From assembly GCF_018417535.1 (NCBI RefSeq), contig NZ_CP070977.1, positions 868,001 through 932,000 of the forward strand: 64,000 bases of DNA, read 5' to 3'. The notes beneath the pieces are model-generated. The model was not told the DNA's origin. It did no database searches and worked only from the letters and a program-made list of their open reading frames with translations. A program made the position numbers and the translations under genes. Shown piece after piece: positions 32,576 to 42,544 of the stretch. Each line of letters begins with the position of its first letter. Position 1 is the stretch's first letter. Source of the DNA: Burkholderia pyrrocinia (GTDB taxonomy: Bacteria; Pseudomonadota; Gammaproteobacteria; Burkholderiales; Burkholderiaceae).

Positions 32576-33412
32576 ATGAAGAAGCTCACAATCTGGACGC
32601 AGAAAGGCGGCGTAGGCAAGTCGGCACTGACATGCCAGCTTGCGTACGTACTGCGTGCTCGCGAGTATCGCGTCCTGGTCATCGATCTTGACAGCCAGGG
32701 CAACGCCAGCGCGTCGTTGCTGCGTGCCGAGAGAGCCGTAGCGCTCGACCTGAGCGCTTCCGCGCTGATCATGAACGCCAACCCGGCGATCCAGGTGCCG
32801 GACACTCAGTTCGCCGTTGTCAAGGCGGACGAAACGCTCTCCAAGATTCCCGAAAAACCGGCTGATTTCAGTCAGTTTGCTGCCAATCTCGCCGCCAATC
32901 TCGAGCGGCTTTCTCCTCATTTCGACGTCTGCATCATCGACTGCCCGCCGTCGGACGACATGCGCGTCTTGCTGGCATTGACCTGCTCGGATTCCGTTCT
33001 TAGCCCGATCCACCTGTATCAGGAGTCGATGGAGGGCGTTTACCGCACGTTGAACGGTCGTCGCGGCGTGGCTCGTGTTCAGAAGGCGTCGAATCCGGCG
33101 CTGCGCTTTTTGGGCATTCTGCCGACGATGGTGGAGCCGATCCCGATCCATCGTCGCAACCTCATGGAGGTCGTGAAGCACTTTGGGAACTATCTGGTGC
33201 GCAGTGAGGACGGGGTACCGCTGCGTTTGCTGAAGCGGTCGGCCGTGGCTGAAGCCCAGGAATTAGGCGTGCCGCTGTGGGAGCTTGGCCGGCAAAAGAC
33301 CGCGGCCCGCGAGGCGTGGGCTGACACGAAGCCGGTGTTTGATCGCCTCGCGCACCTCGTGATGGAGCCGTCTGAACAGCCTGAGCAGGCGGAGGCGACG
33401 CGTGGCGCTTGA
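32576..33412 (+). CDS. parA: ParA partition ATPase
   Basis: 278 aa. The deviant Walker A KGGVGKS at residues 10-16 carries the signature Lys. It is followed by VIDLDSQGNAS (A') and CIIDCPPSDDM (Walker B). No N-terminal helix-turn-helix, so type Ib-like or chromosomal-like size. It overlaps parB by 11 bp. Segregates the element when it is extrachromosomal. Confidence 0.93.
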   Translation: MKKLTIWTQKGGVGKSALTCQLAYVLRAREYRVLVIDLDSQGNASASLLRAERAVALDLSASALIMNANPAIQVPDTQFAVVKADETLSKIPEKPADFSQFAANLAANLERLSPHFDVCIIDCPPSDDMRVLLALTCSDSVLSPIHLYQESMEGVYRTLNGRRGVARVQKASNPALRFLGILPTMVEPIPIHRRNLMEVVKHFGNYLVRSEDGVPLRLLKRSAVAEAQELGVPLWELGRQKTAAREAWADTKPVFDRLAHLVMEPSEQPEQAEATRGA

Positions 33413-34568
33413 CCTTTCGATGTTCGACGACGTCGACGCGCCGGCACATCAACGCGGTGCGGTGTTGGACCTGCCGATCGACGAGATCGAGGAGGACCCG
33501 GACCAGCCACGCAAGGTGTTTAAGCAGGCATTGCTGGAAGCGACGGCGGGACGTATTCGCAAGAAGGGTGGCATCGAAGTGCCGATCCGGGTGCGGCCAA
33601 AACGTAACGGCAAGTACCGCATCGTCGACGGTGCGCGTCGCTTTCGTGCGTCGCAGCTCGCGTCAATGATGACAATTCGCGCAATCGTTGAGGAAGACGA
33701 AGCTGTCATCGATCCTTACACGCAGGTGGTGATGAACCTGCAGCGCGAAGAACTCAAGCCGATGGAACTGGCGCAGTTCATGGCGCAGCGTAAGGCCGCG
33801 GGTGACTCGCGGGATCTGATTGCATCGGAATTGGGCATGGCCGCGGCTGACGTGACGGCACACCTTGCGCTGCTCGAAGCACCGGCGAACGTACTGAGCG
33901 CATTTGAGGCGGGCCAGATTCAAGGCGTCGGTGGTGCCTACGAACTGTGCCGCTTGCACGAAAAAGATGCCACGGCCGTAGACGATTTTTTGGCCGAACA
34001 GGCTGAAGGGCCGATCACGCTTTCGATGATCCGGCGGCTGGGTGCATCGATCCGCAATCCCCAGAAGCCGGCCGATCATGGCGCGCCGACAGATCCCGCG
34101 AATCAGTCCGCGACGGGCGTGGCTGGATCCGGCGATTCTCGGCCGCTTCGCGACGCCGGCGTCCATGGCGATGACGTGATGATCGATCTGGCGGAACGTA
34201 CGGAAACAACGGCGCATGACTCCGCCGCACCGAGTTTGGCGAGCAAAGAAAGCCGGCGTGATCGAGGTAATCCTGGCGATGAACAGGGCGATGGTGAATC
34301 GGGCGGTGCCGACGTGCAACTGCATGCAGTGCCGTTCCACAACCCGGACATCGAGAACGATTCGAAGCCGGTAAAGCTCGACGATCCGACACGTATCAAG
34401 AAGCCACTCTTGCTCGCGAATTTCGAAGGCGATGCCGTCATGGTGCGCCTCGACAAAATGCCGACCACTCCGGGGCTTGCGTTTGTGAAGTACGAGGACG
34501 GGCGTGGCGAGATTGAAGTGGTGTTGAACGATCTCACGAACTGGACTTTGACGGATTCGAGGGTGTGA
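33402..34568 (+). CDS. parB: ParB partition protein
   Basis: 388 aa, GTG start overlapping parA. The ParB/Spo0J N-terminal domain (IDEIEEDPDQPRKVF, GGIEVPIRVRPKRNGKYRIV, DGARRFRASQLA) is followed by a KorB-like helix-turn-helix (SRDLIASELGMAAADVTAHL). A long acidic linker and a C-terminal 70-residue domain follow. No clear parS was identified nearby. Confidence 0.9.
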   Translation: MALDLSMFDDVDAPAHQRGAVLDLPIDEIEEDPDQPRKVFKQALLEATAGRIRKKGGIEVPIRVRPKRNGKYRIVDGARRFRASQLASMMTIRAIVEEDEAVIDPYTQVVMNLQREELKPMELAQFMAQRKAAGDSRDLIASELGMAAADVTAHLALLEAPANVLSAFEAGQIQGVGGAYELCRLHEKDATAVDDFLAEQAEGPITLSMIRRLGASIRNPQKPADHGAPTDPANQSATGVAGSGDSRPLRDAGVHGDDVMIDLAERTETTAHDSAAPSLASKESRRDRGNPGDEQGDGESGGADVQLHAVPFHNPDIENDSKPVKLDDPTRIKKPLLLANFEGDAVMVRLDKMPTTPGLAFVKYEDGRGEIEVVLNDLTNWTLTDSRV

Positions 34569-34570
34569 CG

Positions 34571-35203
34571 ATGAAGAAATTCTTCCGCAATCTGATTATG
34601 GCGCTGTCGTTGATGACGGTCTGGTCCGTCGTCGCACCGACGCTGGCTCGCGCTGACGACTGGGGCTGTCAGGTGCTGCTGTGCCTGGCGAATCCCGGTG
34701 GCCCTGAGCAATACGCACAGTGCGTTCCGCCGATCGAGAAGTTGTGGTCGGCCCTGAGCCACGGCGATCCGTTCCCGTCGTGCGATTTCAGCGCGGGCCT
34801 CGCAAACCTTGCACCAGCGATTCGTGCTGCTATCCCGGCCTCCCTGCTCGCCAATCTCGGCGCGGGCACGGGCGCGTCGAACACATGGGCGGGCGGCGGC
34901 TACTGTCGCGAAGACCTCGTGTACTGGGGCGGGCCGGAGCAAAGCGTGCTGATGTGCGGCGCATCGGGTGCAATCAACGTGATAATCGACGGGACGCTGT
35001 ACACGCGAGTGTGGTGGGGCGTGAGCTACCCGGGATCGCTTGCCGGGCTCAGCCTTAATGGCTCGACCAGTTCGACGATCACGGAGTTTTACGGCTCGGG
35101 CAGCACGCAGAAGCCGTACGACCCGACGCAGGCCGGCGCGCAGTTCCTCCAGCAGCAGCAACAGCAGCAGAACGGTACGCAGTCGGGCGGAGGCGGCAAT
35201 TGA
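34571..35203 (+). CDS. Exported protein preceding VirB1
   Basis: 210 aa. The signal peptide is visible (LIMALSLMTVWSVVAPTLAR). The mature part has six or more Cys (WGCQVLLCLANPGGPEQYAQ, YCREDLVYWGG) and a Gln-rich, Gly-rich end. Genes of this kind sit upstream of virB1 in several beta-proteobacterial conjugation regions. Probably an envelope accessory of the transfer system. The GTG at 34565 would add two residues. Confidence 0.65.
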   Translation: MKKFFRNLIMALSLMTVWSVVAPTLARADDWGCQVLLCLANPGGPEQYAQCVPPIEKLWSALSHGDPFPSCDFSAGLANLAPAIRAAIPASLLANLGAGTGASNTWAGGGYCREDLVYWGGPEQSVLMCGASGAINVIIDGTLYTRVWWGVSYPGSLAGLSLNGSTSSTITEFYGSGSTQKPYDPTQAGAQFLQQQQQQQNGTQSGGGGN

Positions 35204-35847
35204 TGGGCGTGATCGATTTCATGACGCTCGCGCAGCAATGCGCCCCGCACGTCGCGCCAGCGACGATGGCGGCGATCGTGCGCACCGAGTCGGGCTTCAA
35301 CCCATACGCGATCGGCGTCGTGAACGGGCGCCTCGTGCGTCAGCCTCGCACGCTCGCGGAAGCCACGGCGACCGTGGATGCGCTCGAGCGTGGCGGTTGG
35401 AACTACAGCGTTGGGTTGTCGCAGGTCAACCGGCAGCACTTCGCACGCTACGGACTGTCGAGCACGACGGCGTTCGACGTATGCCGCAATCTGCAGGCCG
35501 GGGCGGACATCCTTTCGCGCTGCTACGCGCAGGCCACGGGCCGCACGCGCCAGCCCCAGACTGCGTTGCGCGATGGGCTGTCGTGCTACTACAGCGGCAA
35601 TTTCCAGACGGGGTATCGGACGGGCTATGTCCAGCGTGTGGTGATGAACGCCTCGCAGGGCGGGGACGGTGAGGTCGTGCCGGCGATTGATGGCAGCTCA
35701 GTGATCCCGGTGGTGCCGTCGAAGCGGGCCAGCGCGAATCGCGCCCCGAATCGAGTACGTGTCGAACGCGTTCAACCGGACGGGGCGCAATCGGAGCCGG
35801 CGTTGCCGACGGCACCGGTTCAATCCAACAGTGCGGTGGTGTTCTGA
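35203..35847 (+). CDS. virB1: VirB1 lytic transglycosylase
   Basis: 214 aa. SLT-fold with catalytic Glu29 in IVRTESGFNPYAIGV, then GGWNYSVGLSQVN and CYYSGNFQTGY. It opens peptidoglycan for assembly of the mating channel. No classical signal peptide at the chosen ATG (35203), as in several VirB1 proteins of this class. The C-terminal 60 residues are a flexible tail. TGATG overlap with topB. Confidence 0.88.
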   Translation: MGVIDFMTLAQQCAPHVAPATMAAIVRTESGFNPYAIGVVNGRLVRQPRTLAEATATVDALERGGWNYSVGLSQVNRQHFARYGLSSTTAFDVCRNLQAGADILSRCYAQATGRTRQPQTALRDGLSCYYSGNFQTGYRTGYVQRVVMNASQGGDGEVVPAIDGSSVIPVVPSKRASANRAPNRVRVERVQPDGAQSEPALPTAPVQSNSAVVF

Positions 35848-37991
35848 TGGAAAAAGCGCTCATTCTGGCCGAGAAGCCGTCCGTGGCGAAGGATATTGCC
35901 GCGGCGCTCGGTGGTTTCCGGGAAGCCGAGCGGAACGTGTTCGAGCGCGACGACCTGATCGTGTCGTGTGCGGCGGGTCACCTGGTGGGCATCGCCGCGC
36001 CGGAATCGATCGCTCGTCAGGTGCCGGTCATTCCGGAGCAGTTCGATCTGGTGGTGCGCGAGAAGGCCGAAGATCGGCTGAAGGCAGTGCTCAAGCAAAT
36101 CCGCCGGAAGGACGTCGGCATGCTGATCAACGCGTGCGACGCGGGCCGCGAAGGCGAGCTGATTTTCCGGTTGATCGTCGAGTTTGCGCAAAGCCGCAAA
36201 CCGATCAGTCGCATGTGGTTGCAATCGATGACGCCGCAGGCGATCCGCGACGGCTTCGCGGTGATGCGCACGGACGCGCAGATGCAGCCGCTGGCTGCTG
36301 CTGCACGCGCGCGTGCCGAGGCGGACTGGATCGTGGGCATCAACGGCTCGCGTCTGTGCAAGCTTCTGACTGGTGATCAGACGCCGGTCGGCCGAGTGCA
36401 GACGCCGACGCTGATGATCGTCGTGGCACGGGAGGAGGCGATCCGGCGCTTCCAGGCGCGCACGTTCCACGAGGTGCACCTGAAGGTCGGGTTGCAGGCG
36501 GGCGAGTTCGTCGCGCGCTGGCAGAACCCCGAGGTAAATCGTGCCGAGGGCGACCCGCTCGAGCGCATCTGGGACGCAACGCTAGCGCAAGCGATCGCGA
36601 AACGCTGTGGCATTCGTGGGCTCGACAGCGTGGCTGACGAGACGCAGCCGTCGAAGCGCGTCGCGCCGACGTTGTTCGATCTGACGACGCTGCAGCGCGA
36701 GGCGAACCGGCTCTATGGCCTGTCGGCGAAGGACACGAGCGACCTCGCGCAGCTGCTGTACCAGACGCACAAGGTATTGACCTATCCGCGTACCGACGCG
36801 AAGGCACTCCCTGAGGATTATCTGCCGACGGTGACGCAGATCATGGGTGCATTGACCGAGAGCGGTTACGCGAAGGAAGCGAACCCGATCCTCGAGCAGA
36901 ACTGGATCCGTCCAACAAAGCGCATCTTCGACAACAGCAAGATCTCGGACCACTTCGCGATCATTCCGACGGGCGACACGCCGAGCGGCCTGTCGCAGGC
37001 CGAGCAGGCGATCTATGACCTGGTTGTACGACGCATGCTCGCCGCGTTTTACCCGGACGCGGAGTTTGCGGTTACGACACGCACGGTTCAGCTCGGTGAC
37101 GATCGTTTTGTCGCACGCGGGAAAGTGCTGGTGACGCCGGGTTGGCTTGCGGTCTACAAGGGCGAGACGAGCGACGGGAAGAGCGATCGCAAGGAAGACA
37201 GCGCGTCGCTGCCGGTGCTACAACCTGGCGAGGCCGGGCGTCACGCAGGGGTGTCGATTGCGCAGGGCGAGACGCGGGCGCCTGCGCGCTACAACGAGGC
37301 CACGCTGCTGTCAGCGATGGAGCACGCTGGAGAAGAGGTTGCGGACGAAGCATTGCGCGAGGCGATGTCTGAGCGCGGCCTCGGGACGCCGGCCACGCGG
37401 GCCGCACACATTGAGGGGCTCATCGCGGATGGTTACCTCGAGCGCCAGAAGAAGCAACTGGTGCCGACGGCACGCGCCTTCGCGTTGAAGGCGTTGCTCT
37501 CGAAGCTGCGGGCCGAGGCGCTGCTGTCGCCTGCGCTGACCGGCGAATGGGAGGCGCGCCTGAAGGCGATCGAGCGCGGCGAGATGTCGGTCGAGGGCTT
37601 CCGGCCGCCGATCGTCGCGTTCGTGCGGGAGTTCGCACAACGCACGAAGGTGGCTGAGGCCGCGCAGCTTGCGGGCAATCCGCCGTGTCCGACGTGCGGC
37701 CAACCGCTGCGCCGCGTGTCGGGTTCAAAGGGACCGTTCTGGAGCTGCTCGGCGTATCCACATTGCACGGCGACGCTTCCGGACGAGAACGGGCGGCCGG
37801 GTAAGCCGAAACCGAAGGCGCAGGTGAGTCAGCACAAGTGTGCATGTGGCGCGGGCTTGATCAATCGCACCGGGATCGCGAAGAAGTCCGGCAAGCCGTA
37901 CAGCCTATGGTCCTGCAGCCAGTATCCAAAATGCACGCGATCGTACAACGACAAGGGCGGCCAGCCGGACTATGCGGATCGGCCGGTTTGA
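35847..37991 (+). CDS. topB: DNA topoisomerase III (TopB/TraE type)
   Basis: 714 aa. The N-terminal Toprim domain starts ILAEKPSVAKDIAAAL, with DAGREGE metal-binding residues. The catalytic Tyr is at 313 in LTYPRTDAKALPEDY. Two C4 zinc fingers lie at the C terminus (CPTCGQPL...CSAYPHC and CACGAGL...CSQYPKC). Type IA enzymes of this kind are usual on large conjugative plasmids and ICEs, decatenating transferred DNA. Confidence 0.95.
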   Translation: MEKALILAEKPSVAKDIAAALGGFREAERNVFERDDLIVSCAAGHLVGIAAPESIARQVPVIPEQFDLVVREKAEDRLKAVLKQIRRKDVGMLINACDAGREGELIFRLIVEFAQSRKPISRMWLQSMTPQAIRDGFAVMRTDAQMQPLAAAARARAEADWIVGINGSRLCKLLTGDQTPVGRVQTPTLMIVVAREEAIRRFQARTFHEVHLKVGLQAGEFVARWQNPEVNRAEGDPLERIWDATLAQAIAKRCGIRGLDSVADETQPSKRVAPTLFDLTTLQREANRLYGLSAKDTSDLAQLLYQTHKVLTYPRTDAKALPEDYLPTVTQIMGALTESGYAKEANPILEQNWIRPTKRIFDNSKISDHFAIIPTGDTPSGLSQAEQAIYDLVVRRMLAAFYPDAEFAVTTRTVQLGDDRFVARGKVLVTPGWLAVYKGETSDGKSDRKEDSASLPVLQPGEAGRHAGVSIAQGETRAPARYNEATLLSAMEHAGEEVADEALREAMSERGLGTPATRAAHIEGLIADGYLERQKKQLVPTARAFALKALLSKLRAEALLSPALTGEWEARLKAIERGEMSVEGFRPPIVAFVREFAQRTKVAEAAQLAGNPPCPTCGQPLRRVSGSKGPFWSCSAYPHCTATLPDENGRPGKPKPKAQVSQHKCACGAGLINRTGIAKKSGKPYSLWSCSQYPKCTRSYNDKGGQPDYADRPV

Positions 37992-38130
37992 CGCGAAATC
38001 GACAAGGAGGTGTGACGCATCATGAAAGAGTGAGCCGGTAGCTAACTGAGAAGCACGCGTGTCGACAGAACGGAAGGAATCAAGGCGGCACGGCAGGATT
38101 TTGGGAGCAGTGAAGAGCAGTGAGGGGTGG

Positions 38131-38190
38131 GCAGTGAAGACTGTGGCAGGGAAGCACTGCGCATCGATTTTAGGAGTACTGACGGAGAGA
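38131..38190 (+). promoter_or_regulatory. Leader hairpin of virB2, copy 1 of an 18-nt-loop motif
   Basis: Stem GCAGTG (38131-38136) / CACTGC (38155-38160) closes the loop AAGACTGTGGCAGGGAAG (38137-38154). The same loop with one change sits on a different stem at 47871-47912. GACGGAGAG (38181-38189), the virB2 ribosome binding site, recurs 3' of the second copy. Three GCAGTGA repeats (38107, 38117, 38131) precede it. A structured mRNA leader is likely. The 37992-38193 gap holds no gene. Confidence 0.65.
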
Positions 38191-38193
38191 AAC

Positions 38194-38487
38194 ATGAAGA
38201 AACGAAATATTAGCGAACGATTGTTCGCGGCACTCGGCGCCGTGATGTTGGGGATGCTGCTGGCAAACCCGGCATTCGCGCAACTGTCATCGCAGGCGAG
38301 CACGATCCTGAACCAGGTATCCGCCGCGCTGACGGCGATCGGGGTAGTCACCTGCACGATCGCGATCATGTGGGCAGGCTTCAAGATGCTGTTCCAGCAC
38401 GTGCAATTCGGGGACATCGCGAAGATTTTCATCGGTGCCATTCTGATCGGTGGCGCCAGCACGATGGCCGGCGTCCTGCTCTCCTGA
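38194..38487 (+). CDS. virB2: VirB2 pilin
   Basis: 97 aa from ATG 38194 with GGAGAG before it. The signal peptide ends at NPAFAQ, followed by two hydrophobic stretches (ALTAIGVVTCTIAIMWAGFK and IFIGAILIGGASTMAGVLL) separated by a short polar loop, the VirB2/TrbC pilin pattern. Major subunit of the conjugative pilus. A longer frame starting at 38059 runs through the leader hairpin and is not used. Confidence 0.9.
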   Translation: MKKRNISERLFAALGAVMLGMLLANPAFAQLSSQASTILNQVSAALTAIGVVTCTIAIMWAGFKMLFQHVQFGDIAKIFIGAILIGGASTMAGVLLS

Positions 38488-38514
38488 TCGGGCTAATGAA
38501 AGGGAGTCGAGGCC

Positions 38515-41328
38515 ATGAATGCACCGAACCTGCGTGACGAAATCTTCAAGGGCTGCACGCGCCCGGCGATGTTGTTTGGGGTTCCGATCGTGCCGTTTGT
38601 CGTCACGGTCGGCGCGATTCTCATCGCCGGCATGTGGACGTTTATCGTGTCGTCTGCTGCGGCGATGATCGTGCTGTCGCTGATGATTCCGGCGCTGTTC
38701 GCGATGCGCATGGTGACGCGTAGTGACGACCAACGGCTTCGGCAGCGTTTCATGGCCTTGCGGATGCGTCTATCACAGCGTAACGGAAAGTTCTGGGGGG
38801 CGAGTTCGTACTCGCCGACCCGGACGAAGAAGCGTAAGAGCGGCGAACCGGCTTCGAAGTTCGAAGCCGAAGCCGCGCGCGAAGTGATGGTCGCCGATTT
38901 TGTACCGTACTCGTCACATCTGACGGACACGGTTATTCGGACGCGCGAAGGCGACTACCTGCGGCTGTTCCGGCTCGAGGGGATTCCGTTCGAATCCGCC
39001 GACCCGATGGAGCTCCTCGCGCGTCATGAAGGTTTCAATAGCCTGGTGCGCAGCTTCGCGACGGGCAACGTCGCGCTGTGGTCACATCGTATCGGCCGCC
39101 AGGTTGCAGACCGCTTTGACTCGCAGTACGCGAACGAACGGATCGACGAGGTCGCACGGAACTACTACGACGGGCTCGAGCAATACCGGATGATGGCGCG
39201 CGACCAGTATCTGGCGGTGATCTACCGGCCAGTACGTTCGAAAGTCGGTCGCGCGCTTAAGCGCGGAGGGTTGCGCACGCTGGAGACGATTCGCGAGGAC
39301 GAGCGCGCGGCGATCAAGGTGCTGGACGACGTCGGTCGCGACGTGATGGCCAGCCTGAAGCGCTACAAGCCCGAGCCGCTCGCGACGTACCAGCACAACG
39401 GGCGCACGTTTTCACGGGCGCTGGAGTTCCTCGGGTATCTCGTGAACGGGGTATGGGAGCGCGTGCCGGTGCCGAGCGGAAAGATCTCGGACGCGTTGCC
39501 GACCTCTCGCCTGTTCTTCGGGGGCGAGAAGCTGGAAATCCGGACGTCCGACGGCCGCCGCCGGTACGGCGTAATGCTGGACCTGAAGGATTACCCGGAG
39601 AATTCGGAGCCCGGTATGCTCAACGGCCTGCTGTACGGCCAGTTCGACTACATCGAAACACAGAGTTTTTCGATCCTGGACCGGGCGAGTGCGAAGGATG
39701 CGCTGGAACGCCAGCGCGGCCACCTGATCGCGAGCGAGGATGCGGCGAGTTCGCAGATCGCAGCGATGCACCAGGCGCTCAACGACCTGATCAACGGCAC
39801 GTTCGTGCTGGGCGAGTACCACTACTCGCTGGCGGTGTTCGGCGATACGCCGGCGGAGGCGGAGCGGGCCGCGTCGACCGCGCGGGCGATTTTGCAGGAG
39901 GCCGGATTCCAGGCGGCAATGGTCGATCTCGTCGCAGATTCGGCGTGGTTCGCGCAACTGCCGGCGAACTGGCGGTACCGGCCGCGCGAGGCGAAGCTCA
40001 GTTCGCGCAATTTCTGCGGGCTGTCCTGCTTCCACAACTTCCCGTCGGGCAAGCGCAACGGAAACCCGTGGGGGGAGGCGATCGCGATTCTCAAGTCGCC
40101 GAGCGGGCAGCCGGTGTATCTGAACTGCCACGTGACGCCGGAAGATCAGGATTCGTTTGACCGGATGGCGCTCGCGCACACAGTGCTGATCGGCCAGGCG
40201 GGCTCGGGCAAGACCGCGCTCGAGATGTTCATCCTCATCATGCTCACGAAGTACGGCGCGTCGATCGCACTGTACGACAAGGACCGTGGCTGCGAGATCG
40301 CGATTCGCTGGATGGGCGGCACGTATCTGGTGATGAAGCGTGGCGATTCGACCGAGCTGAACCCGTTCTGGCTCGATCCGACACCTCAGAACGTCGACTT
40401 CTGGGCACGCCTCGTGACGAAGCTGGTCGAGCGCCCGAATCGGCCGCTCAGGACGAAGGATGAGACGGATATCTGGACGGCGGTATCGGCAGTGGCTGGG
40501 ATGCCGCGTGAGGTTCGGCGCCTGTCGATGGTGTGGCAATTGTTGCCGAAGGACGGCGAGGACAGCCTGCACGAGCGCCTGGCGAAATGGTGCCGGCCGG
40601 GCAAGCTCGGCTGGGTACTGGACAACGCGACGGACAAGGTCGCGGCGTCGATCGCGAACTGCAAGATCTTCGGGTTCGACGACACCGATCTGATCGACGA
40701 TCCGGAGATTGCGCCGATCGTGACGATGACGATGCTGCATTACACGGATCTGAAGATCGACGGCAACCGGTTCGTGGTGGTGTTGGCTGAGTTCTGGAAA
40801 CGGCTGCAGAGCGATGTGTACACGGCATTCGCGGAAGACATGCAACGCACGGGCCGAAAGGAAAACACTTTCGCGATCTACGACACGCAGTCGCCGTCCG
40901 AAGTGATCGCAAGCCGTGCGGCGAAGGCCCTGATCGGCCAAATGGCGACGGAAATCTACCTGCCGAACCCGAAAGCGGACGAAAAGGACTACATCGACGG
41001 TTTCAAGCTGACGCGTGCCGAGTTCGACATCGTGCGCAGCCTGGGCGAGAACAGCCGGCGTTTCCTCGTGAAGCAGGGCTCGCGCTCGTTCGTCGCCACG
41101 CTCGACCTGTCTGGTCTGAGAGCGGGCGACGGTGACGCAATCGACATCCTGTCGGGCTCGAAGGACAACGTCGAGCTGCTCGACGACGTCCGGCAGGAAG
41201 TCGGCGATGACCCGCAGACCTGGCTTCCTGTGTTTCAACGGAGGCTCGCAGAGCGGCGTGCGATGGAGCGTCGCGAGAAGTATCTGGGCCGTGCCGAACA
41301 GGTGTCACCTGCGACGAGGAGGGCGTGA
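38515..41328 (+). CDS. virB4: VirB3-VirB4 fusion, T4SS assembly ATPase
   Basis: 937 aa. Residues 1-90 are a VirB3 domain (IFKGCTRPAMLFGVPIVPF and two membrane segments). The rest is VirB4 (CagE/TrbE family). Walker A GQAGSGKT has Lys566. At the Walker B site the sequence is VVVLAEFW: the Asp of the usual LDE(F/A)W is Ala758, with Glu759 kept. The fusion of VirB3 to VirB4 is common in this branch. It energises pilus biogenesis and substrate transfer at the inner membrane. Confidence 0.95.
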   Translation: MNAPNLRDEIFKGCTRPAMLFGVPIVPFVVTVGAILIAGMWTFIVSSAAAMIVLSLMIPALFAMRMVTRSDDQRLRQRFMALRMRLSQRNGKFWGASSYSPTRTKKRKSGEPASKFEAEAAREVMVADFVPYSSHLTDTVIRTREGDYLRLFRLEGIPFESADPMELLARHEGFNSLVRSFATGNVALWSHRIGRQVADRFDSQYANERIDEVARNYYDGLEQYRMMARDQYLAVIYRPVRSKVGRALKRGGLRTLETIREDERAAIKVLDDVGRDVMASLKRYKPEPLATYQHNGRTFSRALEFLGYLVNGVWERVPVPSGKISDALPTSRLFFGGEKLEIRTSDGRRRYGVMLDLKDYPENSEPGMLNGLLYGQFDYIETQSFSILDRASAKDALERQRGHLIASEDAASSQIAAMHQALNDLINGTFVLGEYHYSLAVFGDTPAEAERAASTARAILQEAGFQAAMVDLVADSAWFAQLPANWRYRPREAKLSSRNFCGLSCFHNFPSGKRNGNPWGEAIAILKSPSGQPVYLNCHVTPEDQDSFDRMALAHTVLIGQAGSGKTALEMFILIMLTKYGASIALYDKDRGCEIAIRWMGGTYLVMKRGDSTELNPFWLDPTPQNVDFWARLVTKLVERPNRPLRTKDETDIWTAVSAVAGMPREVRRLSMVWQLLPKDGEDSLHERLAKWCRPGKLGWVLDNATDKVAASIANCKIFGFDDTDLIDDPEIAPIVTMTMLHYTDLKIDGNRFVVVLAEFWKRLQSDVYTAFAEDMQRTGRKENTFAIYDTQSPSEVIASRAAKALIGQMATEIYLPNPKADEKDYIDGFKLTRAEFDIVRSLGENSRRFLVKQGSRSFVATLDLSGLRAGDGDAIDILSGSKDNVELLDDVRQEVGDDPQTWLPVFQRRLAERRAMERREKYLGRAEQVSPATRRA

Positions 41329-42524
41329 TGGCGACAACGACAGGTGTGTTCTCGATGATCGGAACCGGGATCGAGAGCGGCATTGGGGCTTACGTCACGT
41401 CGACGTCGGCGGCGCTGTCGAGCGCGTTGGTGCCAGTCGTGACCACGGCGGTGACGCTGTGGATCATGGCGTATGGATTTGCGGTGATGCGCGGCGACGC
41501 GTCGGAGTCGATCCCAACGTTCTCGTGGCGGGCGGCAAAGATCGCGATGTTCCTCGCCGTTGCGCTCGGTAGCGGCATCTATCAAAGCACGGTTCTGAAT
41601 GACGTCCAGACTGGCACGGCTGCGCTGGCGCAGACGATCTCGCAAGCCGGCGGTGGCATGTGCGCGACGAGCGCGAATGTATCCGGATCGTCGGCCAGCA
41701 GTGTCTATACAGCACTTGATTGTTATGACGCAGCGATAGGCGCGATCGCGAGCCAGGATATTACGCGCGCCACACAGGCAGGTGCAACGCAGTTCGGTGC
41801 GGCGCTGGGCTACTTGATGAGCGCCGTCATCGTAAGCATCGGTGGTGGTGTCTTTCTAGTCGTGTGCTCATTCGAAACAGTGCTCGCGCGCGTTTTTCTC
41901 GATCTCGTGCTGGGACTGGGGCCGATCTTCATCGCGTGCGCTGCCTTCGAGCCTTCACGTCGATATTTCGACGCATGGGTCGGCAAGGTCGTCACGTATT
42001 GCCTGCTGCAGGTATTGATCGCTGCGTTTCTGGGGATGGCGCTGTCGGTGTTTTCAAGTGAGGTGCAATCGTTGACAGGCTTGTCATCTGCACCGGCCGC
42101 AGATAACGGTGGTAACGCCTTTGCGAGTTTTTCGAACCTGGTGTTTGGCAGTTCGGGATCGGCGACCACGACCGACGATCAGTACTTCGTCAGCGCGCTC
42201 GGGATGCTGGCGACGGGGATCTTTCTTGCAATGTTGTGCTGGCAATTGCCATCGATCGCGTCGGCGCTCGGCGGCGGCAGCGCCGTGTCAGGCATAGGCG
42301 CATTCGCGGCCGGTGTCGGGAGCCGCGGACTGCCCGGAGCGGTGGGCAAGATCGCAGGCGGAATCGGCGGCCTCGGCCAGAACCTCGGCGGCAAGCTGCC
42401 GTGGAATCGGGGAGGTGGCGGCGGCAGTGTTTCGAGTGGCGGTGGCGGAGGAGGTGCCGGACTGCGCCCGGCCTATCAACGCATCGTGATGGACAACCTG
42501 AACCGGCCCGGTGCCGATTCGTAG
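41328..42524 (+). CDS. virB6: VirB6 inner-membrane channel protein
   Basis: 398 aa from ATG 41328 (overlaps the virB4 stop). At least five membrane segments, including ALVPVVTTAVTLWIMAYGFA and VVCSFETVLARVFLDLVLGL, the central VirB6/TrbL signature. A Gly/Ser-rich cytoplasmic tail ends the protein. Guides DNA across the inner membrane. Confidence 0.9.
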   Translation: MATTTGVFSMIGTGIESGIGAYVTSTSAALSSALVPVVTTAVTLWIMAYGFAVMRGDASESIPTFSWRAAKIAMFLAVALGSGIYQSTVLNDVQTGTAALAQTISQAGGGMCATSANVSGSSASSVYTALDCYDAAIGAIASQDITRATQAGATQFGAALGYLMSAVIVSIGGGVFLVVCSFETVLARVFLDLVLGLGPIFIACAAFEPSRRYFDAWVGKVVTYCLLQVLIAAFLGMALSVFSSEVQSLTGLSSAPAADNGGNAFASFSNLVFGSSGSATTTDDQYFVSALGMLATGIFLAMLCWQLPSIASALGGGSAVSGIGAFAAGVGSRGLPGAVGKIAGGIGGLGQNLGGKLPWNRGGGGGSVSSGGGGGGAGLRPAYQRIVMDNLNRPGADS

Positions 42525-42544
42525 TCGAGGGTATGGAGGTAAGC

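Noticed and set aside
38059..38193. N-terminal extension of VirB2
   Set aside because: Would be translated through the leader hairpin and put the signal peptide 45 residues inside the protein.
39412..41238. 608-aa minus-strand frame opposite virB4
   Set aside because: Shadow of virB4, with no family resemblance and no ribosome binding site.
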